Positions 37,443 through 46,432 of a stretch of 46,435 nt of DNA are shown piece by piece. The notes under the pieces are model-generated. The model was not told where the DNA came from. It saw only the letters and a list, made by a program, of their open reading frames with translations, and made no database searches. This DNA comes from Thiothrix sp. Its GTDB lineage: Bacteria; Pseudomonadota; Gammaproteobacteria; Thiotrichales; Thiotrichaceae. Each line of letters starts with the position of its first letter. The first letter of the stretch is position 1. The stretch is taken from positions 1 through 46,435 of the forward strand of contig JAGRJD010000015.1 in NCBI GenBank assembly GCA_020442915.1, read 5' to 3'. Position numbers and translations under genes: made by a program.

Positions 37443-37562
37443 ATCCCGATAATATATAACTTCTATATGGTGCTTAGTCAAAACATATATTTGATTAATA
37501 TCATCAGACAGAATTTAATAGGCACTGTTCGATTCCACCCCCGGACGAGAGGAGCCCGACCG
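37443..37562. promoter_or_regulatory. AT-rich divergent promoter region with LysR-type dyad
   Basis: This 120-nt gap is strikingly AT-rich against the GC-rich flanks. ATATA at 37454-37458 and TATAT at 37464-37468 form a dyad that also fits the T-N11-A frame of LysR sites. A second AT-rich stretch follows at 37483-37502. The right side ends in GAGGAG ahead of the acyl-CoA dehydrogenase start. It should carry promoters for both the LysR gene and the divergent operon. Confidence 0.5.
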
Positions 37563-38726
37563 ATGCAGAACCCTGCCGAAGACCGTTATCAGGACATCCG
37601 TGATGCCATCCGCGCCCTGTGCGCCAGTTTCCCCCCCGAATACCACCGCAAGATTGATGAGGCCCGTGCCTACCCGGAAACCTTTGTCGATGCCCTGACA
37701 CAGGCGGGCTGGATGGCCGCCCTGATCCCGGAACAATACGGTGGTTCCGGACTGGGGCTGGCGGAAGCCTCGGTGATCATGGAGGAAATCAACCGGGCCG
37801 GTGGCAACTCCGGTGCCTGCCATGGCCAGATGTACAACATGAACACCCTGGTCCGGCATGGCAGCGAAGCACAGCGCCAGACCTACCTGCCCAGAATCGC
37901 CACCGGTGAGTTGCGGCTGCAGTCCATGGCCGTCACCGAACCCACAACCGGCACGGATACCACCCGAATCAAGACCACCGCCGTCAAAAAGGGCGATCGC
38001 TATGTGATCAATGGCCAGAAAGTCTGGATCAGCCGGGTCCAGCATTCTGATCTGATGATCCTGCTGGCACGCACCACGCCCCTGAGTGAGGTCAAGAAGA
38101 AATCCGAAGGCCTGTCCATCTTTCTGGTCGACATCAAAGCCGCCATGCAAAAAGGCATGACCGTGCAGCCGATCCTGAACATGGTCAATCATGAAACCAA
38201 CGAACTGTTTTTTGACGACCTGGAAATTCCGGAGGAAAACCTGATCGGTACGGAAGGTCAGGGGTTTAAATACATCCTGACCGGCCTGAACGCCGAGCGC
38301 ACCCTGATTGCCGCAGAATGCATCGGGGACGGTTACTGGTTCACTGATAAAGTGAGCAATTACGTGCGGGAGCGTCAGGTGTTCGGGCGTCCGATCGGCC
38401 AGAATCAGGGGGTGCAGTTTCCGATTGCCGAAGCCTTTATTGAAATTGAAGCCGCCAACCTGATGCGCTACGAAGCCTGTCGCCGCTACGATGCCGGACA
38501 GGACTGCGGGGCACAGGCCAACATGGCGAAGTACCTGGCCGCCAAAGCCAGCTGGGAAGCCGCCAATGCCTGCCTGCAGTTTCACGGGGGGTTCGGCTTT
38601 GCCGCCGAATACGATGTCGAGCGTAAATTCCGTGAAACCCGCCTGTATCAGGTGGCTCCGATTTCGACCAACCTGATCCTGAGCTATGTGGCCGAGCATG
38701 TGCTTGAACTGCCGAGGTCCTTCTGA
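37563..38726 (+). CDS. Acyl-CoA dehydrogenase of the itaconate-type cluster
   Basis: The start is the ATG at 37563, directly behind GAGGAGCCCGACCG; the longer frame has no ribosome site. The 387-aa flavoenzyme has the usual fold: QSMAVTEPTTGTDTTRI for FAD binding, GQKVWISRVQHSD, and RQVFGRPIGQNQGVQFPIAE. The Glu of the common IYEGT motif is replaced (YQVAPIS), but GLNAERTLIAAE offers a Glu at the position used by isovaleryl/long-chain enzymes. It resembles the dehydrogenase found in Pseudomonas itaconate clusters. It overlaps the CoA-transferase gene by 1 nt. Its exact substrate is unknown. Confidence 0.92.
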   Translation: MQNPAEDRYQDIRDAIRALCASFPPEYHRKIDEARAYPETFVDALTQAGWMAALIPEQYGGSGLGLAEASVIMEEINRAGGNSGACHGQMYNMNTLVRHGSEAQRQTYLPRIATGELRLQSMAVTEPTTGTDTTRIKTTAVKKGDRYVINGQKVWISRVQHSDLMILLARTTPLSEVKKKSEGLSIFLVDIKAAMQKGMTVQPILNMVNHETNELFFDDLEIPEENLIGTEGQGFKYILTGLNAERTLIAAECIGDGYWFTDKVSNYVRERQVFGRPIGQNQGVQFPIAEAFIEIEAANLMRYEACRRYDAGQDCGAQANMAKYLAAKASWEAANACLQFHGGFGFAAEYDVERKFRETRLYQVAPISTNLILSYVAEHVLELPRSF

Positions 38727-39838
38727 TGATCACCGCAGATCCACTCCCGCTGGCCGGGCTTGAGGTGGTGGCGGTGGAACAGGCGGTGGCAGCACCGTTT
38801 GCCACCGCACGGCTGGCGGATGCCGGTGCCCGTGTCATCAAGGTCGAACGTCCGGAAGGGGATTTCGCCCGTGGCTATGATACGGTGGCCGCCGGACAGA
38901 GCAGCTACTTTGTATGGCTCAACCGGGGCAAGGATACCGTGACCCTGGACCTGCAGCGCCCCGGTGGTCAGCAGGCACTGGCTGAGCTGCTGGCCAGTGC
39001 CGATGTGCTGGTCCAGAACCTCAAACCCGGCGCCCTGGCCCGGCTGGGTTTTGACAATGCCCGGCTGGAACGGGACTTTCCGCGCCTGATCAGCTGCAGC
39101 ATCAGCGGCTATGGCGACAGCGGCCCGCTGACCGACCGTAAAGCCTATGACCTGCTGGTACAGGCTGAATCCGGCCTGTGCTCCATCACCGGCGGCCCGG
39201 AACAGGCAGCCCGTGTCGGTATCTCCATTGTTGATATTGCCACCGGTGCCACAGCCCATGCGGCGATTCTGGAGGCGCTGATCCGGCGCGGCATCACCGG
39301 GCGGGGCGCACGGATCAGCGTGTCGATGTTCGATGTGATGGCGGACTGGCTGACGGTTCCCCTGCTGAACCACGAAGGCGGTCAGTCACCACAGCGCATC
39401 GGTCTGGCACACCCGTCCATTGCCCCTTACGGGGTGTTCTACAGCCGGGACCGGCGTCCGATCCTGATTTCCGTGCAGAGCGACCGCGAATGGGTGGCCC
39501 TGTGCCAAACATTTCTTGGTGATGCCGCGCTGGGCACCGACCCGCGTTTTGCTACCAATGTCGCCAGAGTCACTAACCGGGCCGCCACCGATGCCCTGCT
39601 TCAGGCCCGCTTTGCCGATCTGGACGCCGAAACCGCCATTGCCACCCTGCTGCAGGCCAATATCGCCCTTGCCGCCGTGAATGACATGGAGGGCCTGTCC
39701 CGTCATCCCCAGCTGCGCCGCATCACGGTTGACACACCGAACGGCCCGGTCTCGCTGCCCGCCCCGGCAGCAGTTTTCGCCGGTGAGGAGCGCCACTACG
39801 GTGCCGTGCCGGCCCTGAAACCTTTCCAAGGAGCCTGA
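38726..39838 (+). CDS. ict: Family III (CaiB/BaiF) CoA-transferase, probable itaconate CoA-transferase
   Basis: This 370-aa protein has the family III signature: the catalytic Asp is Asp142 in RKAYDLLVQAESG, with the N-terminal ARLADAGARVIKVERPEGDF and NLKPGALARLGFD segments. It moves CoA from a donor such as succinyl-CoA to a dicarboxylic acid. In this gene order (dehydrogenase, transferase, MaoC, CitE) the acceptor is most likely itaconate, as for Ict of Pseudomonas aeruginosa. Mesaconate or methylsuccinate are alternatives. The start overlaps the preceding stop by 1 nt. Confidence 0.85.
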   Translation: MITADPLPLAGLEVVAVEQAVAAPFATARLADAGARVIKVERPEGDFARGYDTVAAGQSSYFVWLNRGKDTVTLDLQRPGGQQALAELLASADVLVQNLKPGALARLGFDNARLERDFPRLISCSISGYGDSGPLTDRKAYDLLVQAESGLCSITGGPEQAARVGISIVDIATGATAHAAILEALIRRGITGRGARISVSMFDVMADWLTVPLLNHEGGQSPQRIGLAHPSIAPYGVFYSRDRRPILISVQSDREWVALCQTFLGDAALGTDPRFATNVARVTNRAATDALLQARFADLDAETAIATLLQANIALAAVNDMEGLSRHPQLRRITVDTPNGPVSLPAPAAVFAGEERHYGAVPALKPFQGA

Positions 39839-39839
39839 C

Positions 39840-40691
39840 ATGTCGACAACACTGGATATTGCACACCTCAAAAGCTGGGCAGGACGCACCGAAACCGCCT
39901 CCCAGTCACTGTCACCCGAGCGGGTACGCCAGTTCAACGCCACTTTTGACCGTGAGTCAGACCTGAGCCCCGGTACCGAGGCACCACTGCTGATTCACCT
40001 GTGTCTGGCCCAGCCGGCGGCGGCAACCGCAAGCCTGGGGGAGGACGGGCACCCGGCCCGCGGGGGCTTTCTGCCGCCGGTTCCCCTGCCACGGCGCATG
40101 TGGGCCGGTGGAGAACTGGTGTTTCATGCTGCCATCCGCATCGGTGAAACCGTCACCCGCACCTCAACCATCCGCGATGTCAGCCTCAAACAGGGACGCA
40201 GCGGCACGCTGTGCTTTGTCACCGTCGACCATGCCATCAGCAGCAATGGACGCCTGGCCGTGAGCGAGCGGCAGGACATCGTGTACCGGGCCGCCCAGGA
40301 CAGTGCACCGGCAGCCGGCCACACCGGCAGCGCCAACCCCGCACCGACGGGTACTCACCACCGCCGCATCACCCCGACACCGGCCTACCTGTTCCGCTAC
40401 TCGGCCCTGACCTTCAACGGGCACCGCATTCATTACGATGCACCTTACGCCCGTGAGGTTGAAGGCTACCCCGGACTGGTGGTCCACGGCCCTTTACAGG
40501 CCACCTTACTGTTGCAGTATGCCGCTGATCTTCAGGGCCGGACCCCGGCCCGCTTCAGCTTTCGCAGCTTGTCCCCCCTGTTCAATACCCGGGATTTCAG
40601 CATTCATGCCACACCCGATGGCGACCATCTGAAACTCTGGAGCGCTTGTGAAGGGGGGCCGGTTGCCATGGAGGCCCGGGCAACATGGTAA
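39840..40691 (+). CDS. ich: MaoC/HTD2-type hydratase, probable itaconyl-CoA hydratase
   Basis: This 283-aa protein belongs to the fused double hot-dog dehydratases that include mesaconyl-C4-CoA hydratase and Ich: PPVPLPRRMWAGGELVFHAAI in the first half and RYSALTFNGHRIHYDAPYA, with the catalytic His, in the second. It would add water to itaconyl-CoA to give citramalyl-CoA. The start is 1 nt after the transferase stop with AAGGAG upstream. The 3' end overlaps the lyase gene by 7 nt. Confidence 0.85.
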   Translation: MSTTLDIAHLKSWAGRTETASQSLSPERVRQFNATFDRESDLSPGTEAPLLIHLCLAQPAAATASLGEDGHPARGGFLPPVPLPRRMWAGGELVFHAAIRIGETVTRTSTIRDVSLKQGRSGTLCFVTVDHAISSNGRLAVSERQDIVYRAAQDSAPAAGHTGSANPAPTGTHHRRITPTPAYLFRYSALTFNGHRIHYDAPYAREVEGYPGLVVHGPLQATLLLQYAADLQGRTPARFSFRSLSPLFNTRDFSIHATPDGDHLKLWSACEGGPVAMEARATW

Positions 40692-41500
40692 GGTCAACCC
40701 TGCATACCCTGCGCGCACCGCTGTTTGTTCCGGGGAATCGCCCGGAACGCTTTGCCAAGGCCGCCGCCTCCGGGGCTGATGGCATGATTCTGGACCTGGA
40801 AGATGCGGTGGCGGCAGAGGCCAAAACAGCCGCACGGACAGCTCTGCGCTGTGACTTCACCGCCCTGCCGGTCATGGTGCGCATCAATGCGGTCCAGACC
40901 CCCTGGCACGCTGCCGATCTGCTGGCAGTACGCCAGCTGCCGGTGGCGGCGGTGATGCTGCCCAAAGCAGAACAACCTGAAGCGGTGGCAGCAGTGGTGG
41001 CCGCCCTGGAGGGGCATGCACCGGTTGTGGCCCTGATTGAAAGTGCCGCTGGTCTGGCGCATGCCCGTGCCATTGCCGCCCTGCCGGGGGTTGAGCGGCT
41101 GGCCTTCGGCTCGGTGGATTTCTGTGCTGATCTCGGTTGTGCCCACCAGTATGCGGTTCTGTTACCCGCCCGTTTCGAGCTGGTGCTGGCCTCCCGGCTG
41201 GCAGGCATTGCCGCTCCGCTGGATGGCGTCACGACCCGGCTGGATGATCCGGCCATTACACAGGCCGATGCCCGTCAGGCGCGTGATCTCGGCATGAGTG
41301 GCAAACTCTGCATTCACCCGCGCCAGATTGTGGCCGTGCAGGCGGCTTTCGCGCCCGATGCGGCAGAAATCGACTGGGCACAACGGGTGCTGGCCAGTGG
41401 CGACGGTGCCGTGGCGGTGGATGGCGCCATGGTGGATGAGCCGGTCCGGATACGGGCACGGGCGATTCTCGCCGCCCTGCCGGACAGCGGTACCGCGTGA
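40685..41500 (+). CDS. ccl: CitE-type CoA-ester lyase, probable citramalyl-CoA lyase
   Basis: This 271-aa TIM-barrel protein of the HpcH/HpaI-CitE family has RAPLFVPGNRPERF, the metal-binding ILDLEDAV, LIESAAGL and GSVDFCADLG, and the C-terminal GKLCIHPRQ. It would split citramalyl-CoA into acetyl-CoA and pyruvate, the last step of itaconate use. It overlaps the hydratase gene by 7 nt and has GGAGG upstream. It is the last gene of the operon, followed by a terminator at 41523. Confidence 0.87.
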   Translation: MVRSTLHTLRAPLFVPGNRPERFAKAAASGADGMILDLEDAVAAEAKTAARTALRCDFTALPVMVRINAVQTPWHAADLLAVRQLPVAAVMLPKAEQPEAVAAVVAALEGHAPVVALIESAAGLAHARAIAALPGVERLAFGSVDFCADLGCAHQYAVLLPARFELVLASRLAGIAAPLDGVTTRLDDPAITQADARQARDLGMSGKLCIHPRQIVAVQAAFAPDAAEIDWAQRVLASGDGAVAVDGAMVDEPVRIRARAILAALPDSGTA

Positions 41501-41522
41501 ATCATGGCATCAGGGCCGCATG

Positions 41523-41553
41523 ACGCCTGGCTCCCGGTACCGGCAGGTGTTTT
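41523..41553 (+). terminator. Intrinsic terminator after the itaconate-type operon
   Basis: ACGCCTG at 41523-41529 pairs with CAGGTGT at 41544-41550 (7 bp, one G-U), with an internal CCGGTACCGG palindrome in the loop and TTTT following. It stops the plus-strand operon just before the convergent permease gene. Confidence 0.6.
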
Positions 41554-44027
41554 CAGCCCCGGAACAGGTCCATGGGCGGAGTATCCAGCAGACCCCGCAG
41601 ATTGAACCAGGCTGCAGCCCCGACCAGCAGGGCACCGGATACGGTTCCCGCCAGCAGCAGCAGGGGATTGAGACGCACATCCAGACTGAACAGGTAGATG
41701 CCGGCCAGATTGCTGCCCAGCATGGCCAGCAGGCCGGCCAGCAGACCGGCCAACCCGCCCAGCAGCAGAAATTCCAGCCAGATGCGCCGCTGCAGCAGGC
41801 GATGACCGGCTCCCAGCGATTTCAGCACGGCCAGCTCCCGGCGCCGCTCCGGGCGCTGGGACTGCAGGGCGGCAAACAGTACCACCACCCCGGCCACCAG
41901 CGTGAACAGGAAAATGCCCTGCACCGCAAAGGTGGCCTGCCCCACCAGCTCGCGCACCTGGGCCAGAATGGCACCGGTATCAATCACCGTGACGCCGGGA
42001 AATCCCCGGACCAGCTGCGAAACAATATCCTCCTGCCCCGGCGGTATGTACAGGCTGGTGATAAAGGTACGCGGCATGCGTTCCAGCGCCCCACCGGAAG
42101 CCGCCACAAAGAAGTTGGGTTCCATGCTGTCCCAGCGCACCTCGCGGATACTGGTCACCGGCTCCTCAAACACCTGTCCGGCCACATCGAAGGTGAGACG
42201 GTCCCCGAGCCTGAAGCGCAGTGATTCCGCGATCCCCTCCTCAACCGTCAGGCCGGGGGTACCGGGCTGCGGGAACCACGCCCCGGCCAGCAGGCGGTTG
42301 CTGGCCGGCAGGGTGACCAGCTCGGAAAGGTTGAACTCACGTTCCAGCAGGCGTCTGGAACGCGGGTCGGCATACTGTTCTACCGTCACCGGTTCGCCGT
42401 TGATCCGGGTCAGGCGTCCCCGGATCATGGGAAACAGGTTGGCCTTCAAGCTTTTTTCCGCCAGAAAGCGTTCCAGTTCCGCCCGTTCTTCCGGCTGTAT
42501 GTTGATCAGAAAATAATTGGGGGCATCCACCGGCAGACTGTCCTGCCAGCGTCCGACCAGATCGGTGCGCAGGCTGGCCAGCAGCAGCAGGGTGAACAGG
42601 CCGGTGGCAAAGACCACCACCAGCAGGCTGGAACGACGCGAATGCCGCAGGGGTGCCAGCCATTCCCAGCCCGGACGCAGCCCCAGTCGCAGCAGCCCCG
42701 CCAGCGCCAGCCGGGTCACACCCCAGAATGCCAGCAGCCCCGCCAGCAGCCCCAGAAACAGCCACAGTGCCAGTTTCAACTCGCCAGCCTGCAGCCACAG
42801 CAGAATGAAAACAGCCGGCAGGATGCAGAGTGCCAGCAGCCATCCCAGTGGATGACGGGGATGCAGGTTGCCCCGCAGAATCTGCATAGCTGGTGTGTCC
42901 ATCAGATTGAAAAGGTAGGGCAGGGAAAATCCTGTCACCATCACCAGTGCCGTCAATAGCGCCACCAGCAAGGGTTGCCAGTGCGCCGGTGGCAGCTCAA
43001 TGCCGGCAAAGGAACCCAGCCAGCCGCCCACCAGCCACTGCAGCCCATAGCCCAGCAACGCCCCGGCCCCGGCTGCCAGCAGCGCCAGCCCCCAGAGGCT
43101 GGTCAGGTAATCGCGCAGAATGGTCCGCCGCTGCAGACCGAAAGCCTTCAATACGGCCACGGTCGGGGTTTCATGCCGGATCAGGCTGGCAGCCGTCAGG
43201 GCAATCGCCGCCCCGGCCAGTACCACACTGAACAGGGCCGCCAGTCCCAGAAAGCGGTTGGCGCGCTCATAGGACTGGCGGATGGTCGGCGCACCATCGG
43301 CCAGTGAACGAATGCGCTCGGTGGTTTCCAGCCGCGGGGCCAGACGCGTACGCAGGGCATCAATCCGGGCCGGCGGGCCGGCAAACATGAGCTGGAAACG
43401 CGCCCGGCTGGCCGGAGACAGCAGCCCGGTCGATTCCAGATCCGCCAGCGGCATGATCAGCGCCGGTGCCAGCTCAAACAGTGAATCACCGGCGACCGGA
43501 TCACGCACCAGTACCTGACGCAGCATGAATGTCCGCTGGCCCAGCTGGATGGTATCACCCGGCCTGACCCCCAGCTCGGTGAACAGGCGCTGGCCCGCCC
43601 ACACTTCACCGGCGCGGAGTTCGCTGCGCGCCATCGCCCGTGCCGGCGCACCGGGACTGTCGGCAACTTCAAACTGCCCCCGCAGCGGGTAAGCATCGGA
43701 AACGGCATCCACCGCCACCAGCTGGAATCTGTCACCTACCGCCACCATGCTGCGGAAATGGATGGATTCGGCCTGATGCAACTGCAGGCTTTCAGCCTCG
43801 GCCCGGTAATCCGGAGAAAACGGGCGGGCGGACTCCAGCACCAGATCCCCGCCCAGCATCTGGCTGGCCTGACTCAGCATGGCCTGCTCCACCCGGCTGG
43901 TGAAAAAACCGACCGATGCTACCGCCATGGCTGAAACCAGCAGCGCCAGAAACAGCAGTTTCATTTCCGGCAGTCGCCAACGCCGCCGCCACTGGGTCAG
44001 TGCCGTTCCCAACCCGCCCCCGCTCAT
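41553..44027 (-). CDS. ybbP: YbbP-like ABC transporter permease (FtsX family)
   Basis: This 824-aa membrane protein has an N-terminal helix, a large periplasmic domain and two FtsX-like membrane domains, the layout of YbbP. The SQASQMLGGDLVLESARPF segment near the N-terminus is typical. Such permeases do not import solutes; they act mechanically on envelope or lipoprotein substrates. The ATG overlaps the ATPase stop by 4 nt, and the two form one transporter. The substrate is not established. Confidence 0.9.
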   Translation of the reverse strand: MSGGGLGTALTQWRRRWRLPEMKLLFLALLVSAMAVASVGFFTSRVEQAMLSQASQMLGGDLVLESARPFSPDYRAEAESLQLHQAESIHFRSMVAVGDRFQLVAVDAVSDAYPLRGQFEVADSPGAPARAMARSELRAGEVWAGQRLFTELGVRPGDTIQLGQRTFMLRQVLVRDPVAGDSLFELAPALIMPLADLESTGLLSPASRARFQLMFAGPPARIDALRTRLAPRLETTERIRSLADGAPTIRQSYERANRFLGLAALFSVVLAGAAIALTAASLIRHETPTVAVLKAFGLQRRTILRDYLTSLWGLALLAAGAGALLGYGLQWLVGGWLGSFAGIELPPAHWQPLLVALLTALVMVTGFSLPYLFNLMDTPAMQILRGNLHPRHPLGWLLALCILPAVFILLWLQAGELKLALWLFLGLLAGLLAFWGVTRLALAGLLRLGLRPGWEWLAPLRHSRRSSLLVVVFATGLFTLLLLASLRTDLVGRWQDSLPVDAPNYFLINIQPEERAELERFLAEKSLKANLFPMIRGRLTRINGEPVTVEQYADPRSRRLLEREFNLSELVTLPASNRLLAGAWFPQPGTPGLTVEEGIAESLRFRLGDRLTFDVAGQVFEEPVTSIREVRWDSMEPNFFVAASGGALERMPRTFITSLYIPPGQEDIVSQLVRGFPGVTVIDTGAILAQVRELVGQATFAVQGIFLFTLVAGVVVLFAALQSQRPERRRELAVLKSLGAGHRLLQRRIWLEFLLLGGLAGLLAGLLAMLGSNLAGIYLFSLDVRLNPLLLLAGTVSGALLVGAAAWFNLRGLLDTPPMDLFRG

Positions 44028-44731
44028 GGCTGCACCGCCTCAAGCCGGCCATCCACCAGCCGGTACCAGTGCTCGCAGCGGGCCGCCAGCGTCTCGTCAT
44101 GGGTCACCAGCACCAGGCTGGTCTGATAGTCATGCTGCAGGGCAAACAGGCGCTCAACCACTTCATGCCCGGTGGCCCGGTCCAGGTTGCCGGTGGGCTC
44201 ATCAGCGAACAGCAGCCCCGGACGGATCACAAACGCACGTGCCAGCGCCACCCGTTGCTGCTCACCACCGGACAGGCGCACCACCGGCTGGTGCAGGCGC
44301 TGCTTCAGGCCCACCTCAACCAGGGCCTGTTCGGCACGGGCGCGCAGGTCGGAAGCCGGATGCGGTGCCAGCTCCAGCGGCAGCATCACATTTTCCAGCG
44401 CTGTCAGGTGCTCCAGCAGGTGAAAGGACTGGAACACAAACCCGACCCGCCCCAGCCGCAGGGCGGCACGCTGATCCTCGGTCTTGCCACTCAGGCTCTC
44501 CCCGAACAGCTCCACACTGCCACTGCTGGGCTCATCCAGCCCGGCCAGCAGTCCCAGCAGGGTGCTCTTGCCGGAACCGGATGCACCGGTAATGGCCAGC
44601 GAGCCGGCGGGCGGCACGGTCAGGGAAACCTGTTTCAGAATGGTGAGAGGCCCGTTCGGACCACTGTCGGCACCCTGATTCATCACCAGGGTTTTGTTGA
44701 GGGTGTCAGCGCGCAGAACGGGAGTATCCAT
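44024..44731 (-). CDS. ybbA: YbbA-like ABC transporter ATP-binding protein
   Basis: The start is set at ATG 44731 ([11 protein letters not shown]); the open frame runs 15 codons further upstream without support. The 235-aa ATPase has Walker [10 protein letters not shown], the Q-loop in [11 protein letters not shown], signature LSGGEQQR, Walker [13 protein letters not shown] and switch His in VTHDE, all of the LolD/MacB-like class. It powers the FtsX-type permease encoded 4 nt overlapped downstream. The ribosome site is weak. Confidence 0.92.
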   Translation of the reverse strand: MDTPVLRADTLNKTLVMNQGADSGPNGPLTILKQVSLTVPPAGSLAITGASGSGKSTLLGLLAGLDEPSSGSVELFGESLSGKTEDQRAALRLGRVGFVFQSFHLLEHLTALENVMLPLELAPHPASDLRARAEQALVEVGLKQRLHQPVVRLSGGEQQRVALARAFVIRPGLLFADEPTGNLDRATGHEVVERLFALQHDYQTSLVLVTHDETLAARCEHWYRLVDGRLEAVQP

Positions 44732-44865
44732 GCCATGTCCGGATGATGCCAGAAACGCGCAACTATACCCCAGCAACCGGGGGATGCAAGATTACGCCAG
44801 CCGCTGGCAGGGTTTAGGAACTATCGCTATGCTTGGCCTTTGAACCATGCAAACGAGGACATGCC

Positions 44866-45456
44866 ATGACCCGAACCCTGATACTGGGTTCCACTTCCCC
44901 CTTCCGGCGTGAACTGCTGGCGAAGCTGGGGCTGCCGTTTGAATGGGCCGCACCGGCCATTGATGAAACCCGTCATCCCGGCGAGTGTGCCGAGGCCATG
45001 GTGCAACGGCTGGCGCTGGAAAAGGCGCAGGCCGTGGCAGGGCACCATGCGGATGCGCTGGTGATCGGCTCGGACCAGTGCGCCCTGATCGGGGAGCAGA
45101 TACTCGGCAAGCCGGGCAGCCATACCGCTGCCGTGGCGCAGCTGCAGGCCAGTTCCGGCCAGACCGTGCGGTTTCTGACCGGACTCTGCCTGTATGATAG
45201 CCGCACCCGGAATTACCAGCTTGGCGTGGAGCCGTTCGAGGTCGCCTTCCGGGTGCTGAGCATACGTGAAATTGAAAACTACCTGCACCGGGAGCAGCCG
45301 TATAACTGCGCCGGCAGCTTCAAGTCCGAGGGGCTTGGTATCAGCCTGTTCCGCTACCTGTACGGGGATGATCCGAACGCCCTGATCGGCCTGCCGCTGA
45401 TCCGGCTGGCCGCCATGCTGCGTCAGAAGGGGTTTGAGATACCGGGGCCGGCCTGA
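44866..45456 (+). CDS. yceF: Maf-family nucleotide pyrophosphatase, YceF type
   Basis: The 196-aa protein starts at ATG 44866 with GAGGA at proper distance. It has the Maf start STSPFRRELLAKL, the VIGSDQ metal-site motif typical of the YceF subgroup, and FKSEGLGISLFRYLYGDDPNALIGLPL near the end. YceF hydrolyses 7-methyl-GTP, clearing modified nucleotides from the pool. The stop lies directly next to a transposase fragment, so insertion has not cut the gene but marks the edge of the intact block. Confidence 0.92.
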   Translation: MTRTLILGSTSPFRRELLAKLGLPFEWAAPAIDETRHPGECAEAMVQRLALEKAQAVAGHHADALVIGSDQCALIGEQILGKPGSHTAAVAQLQASSGQTVRFLTGLCLYDSRTRNYQLGVEPFEVAFRVLSIREIENYLHREQPYNCAGSFKSEGLGISLFRYLYGDDPNALIGLPLIRLAAMLRQKGFEIPGPA

Positions 45457-45650
45457 GCGGGAATGGCTTCAAAGCCAAACACAAGGGAAAGGACATTCTG
45501 GGCCAGCACGTGACCGTGCAGATTGCCAGGCGCAGTGAACGGCACACGTTCACGGGACTACCCCAGCGCTGGGTAGTCAAGCGCAGCTTTGCCGGGCTGG
45601 AGAAAAACCGCAGGTTGTGGAAAAACGGTGAGCGCCGGCTCAATAAGTAA
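45456..45650 (+). pseudogene. IS5-family transposase, C-terminal fragment
   Basis: A frame running from the end of yceF to the stop at 45648-45650 translates with the IS5-type tail RHTFTGLPQRWVVKRSFAG and LEKNRRLWKNGERRLNK. The PRRWVVERTFAWL-like motif bears the final Glu region of IS5/IS4 DDE transposases. No start or N-terminal half exists, so only the 3' end of an element remains. Confidence 0.6.
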
Positions 45651-46082
45651 CTATGCAAAAGTTATCCATAATTTTTGGCCCACCTGATCCAGTACATTTT
45701 TGACAGTGGTTTTCAGGTGTTCAAAAGTCGACTGGTAAGCTTGCATGGGCAGCCATTCGTACTTCACCTTCCGCCACAGTATTTCAATCAGGTTCAGTTC
45801 AGGACAATACGGCGGGATAAAACGGGGACAGATGCCCCTCAGCAGCCAGTCCTCCTGTTTATCCCTGAAGGCCTGACTGCGGTGGATGGAGGCATTATCC
45901 AGTGGAATAAAGCAGGGTTTGCCGGTGTGCTTAAACTCGGTTTCATCATCGCGTTCGGCAAAGTCATCGAACGCAGCGATGACCGTTTCCGGGGTCACGC
46001 GCCCTTCTGATGTGGTTAGACTATCCCGGACACACGAAGACAAGTATCGTTGACGTGAACGAAGGAAACCACCAGGAAGCAA
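45651..46082 (-). pseudogene. IS630-family transposase, 5'-truncated
   Basis: The C-terminal DDE_3 part of an IS630 transposase is present: VTPETVIAAF, the second catalytic Asp in FIPLDNASIH, and the Glu in PELNLIEILWRKVK, ending at the stop at 45651. Recognisable IS630 sequence stops near position 46018. The first 20 or so codons of the open frame read into the adjacent IS3 remnant, so the N-terminal helix-turn-helix and first Asp are missing. The element was interrupted or deleted at that point. Confidence 0.7.
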
Positions 46083-46432
46083 GCCACCAAACCACCGTAC
46101 GCCACCGAGTTTAAGGAATCAGCCGTCCAACTGGCCGTGGAGGGGGATAAAAGTATCGCCGCCATGGCGCACGCCGGATACGCAAAGACCGGCAGGACGA
46201 CGGGGAAGTGGTCAGTCGTGCCCGTGTTGGCCGGCTGATGAAGGAGCAGAACCTGACCAGCAAGGTGAAGCCTGCTTTCCAAGTGACCACGGACGCTAAT
46301 CAGACCTTACCTGTCGCTCCCCATCATCTGAACCGGCAATTTGAAGTCAGCGCACCGGATACCGTTTATGCGGGCGACATCCCCTCTATTCCGACGCGGG
46401 AAGGCTGGCCTTATCTGGCGGTGTTCGATTGA
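46059..46432 (+). pseudogene. IS3-family element with an internal deletion
   Basis: From 46059 one frame gives the N-terminus of an IS3 OrfA (KPPYATEFKESAVQLAVEG, DKSIAAMA). At about 46170 the homology jumps to OrfB in another frame (RRIRKDRQDDGE, then SRARVGRLMKEQNLTSKV and the first DDE Asp region at APDTVYAGDI). The rest of OrfA and the start of OrfB are deleted. The OrfB frame then stops at 46430-46432, where intact homologues continue. The window ends here, so further 3' sequence cannot be judged. Confidence 0.7.
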
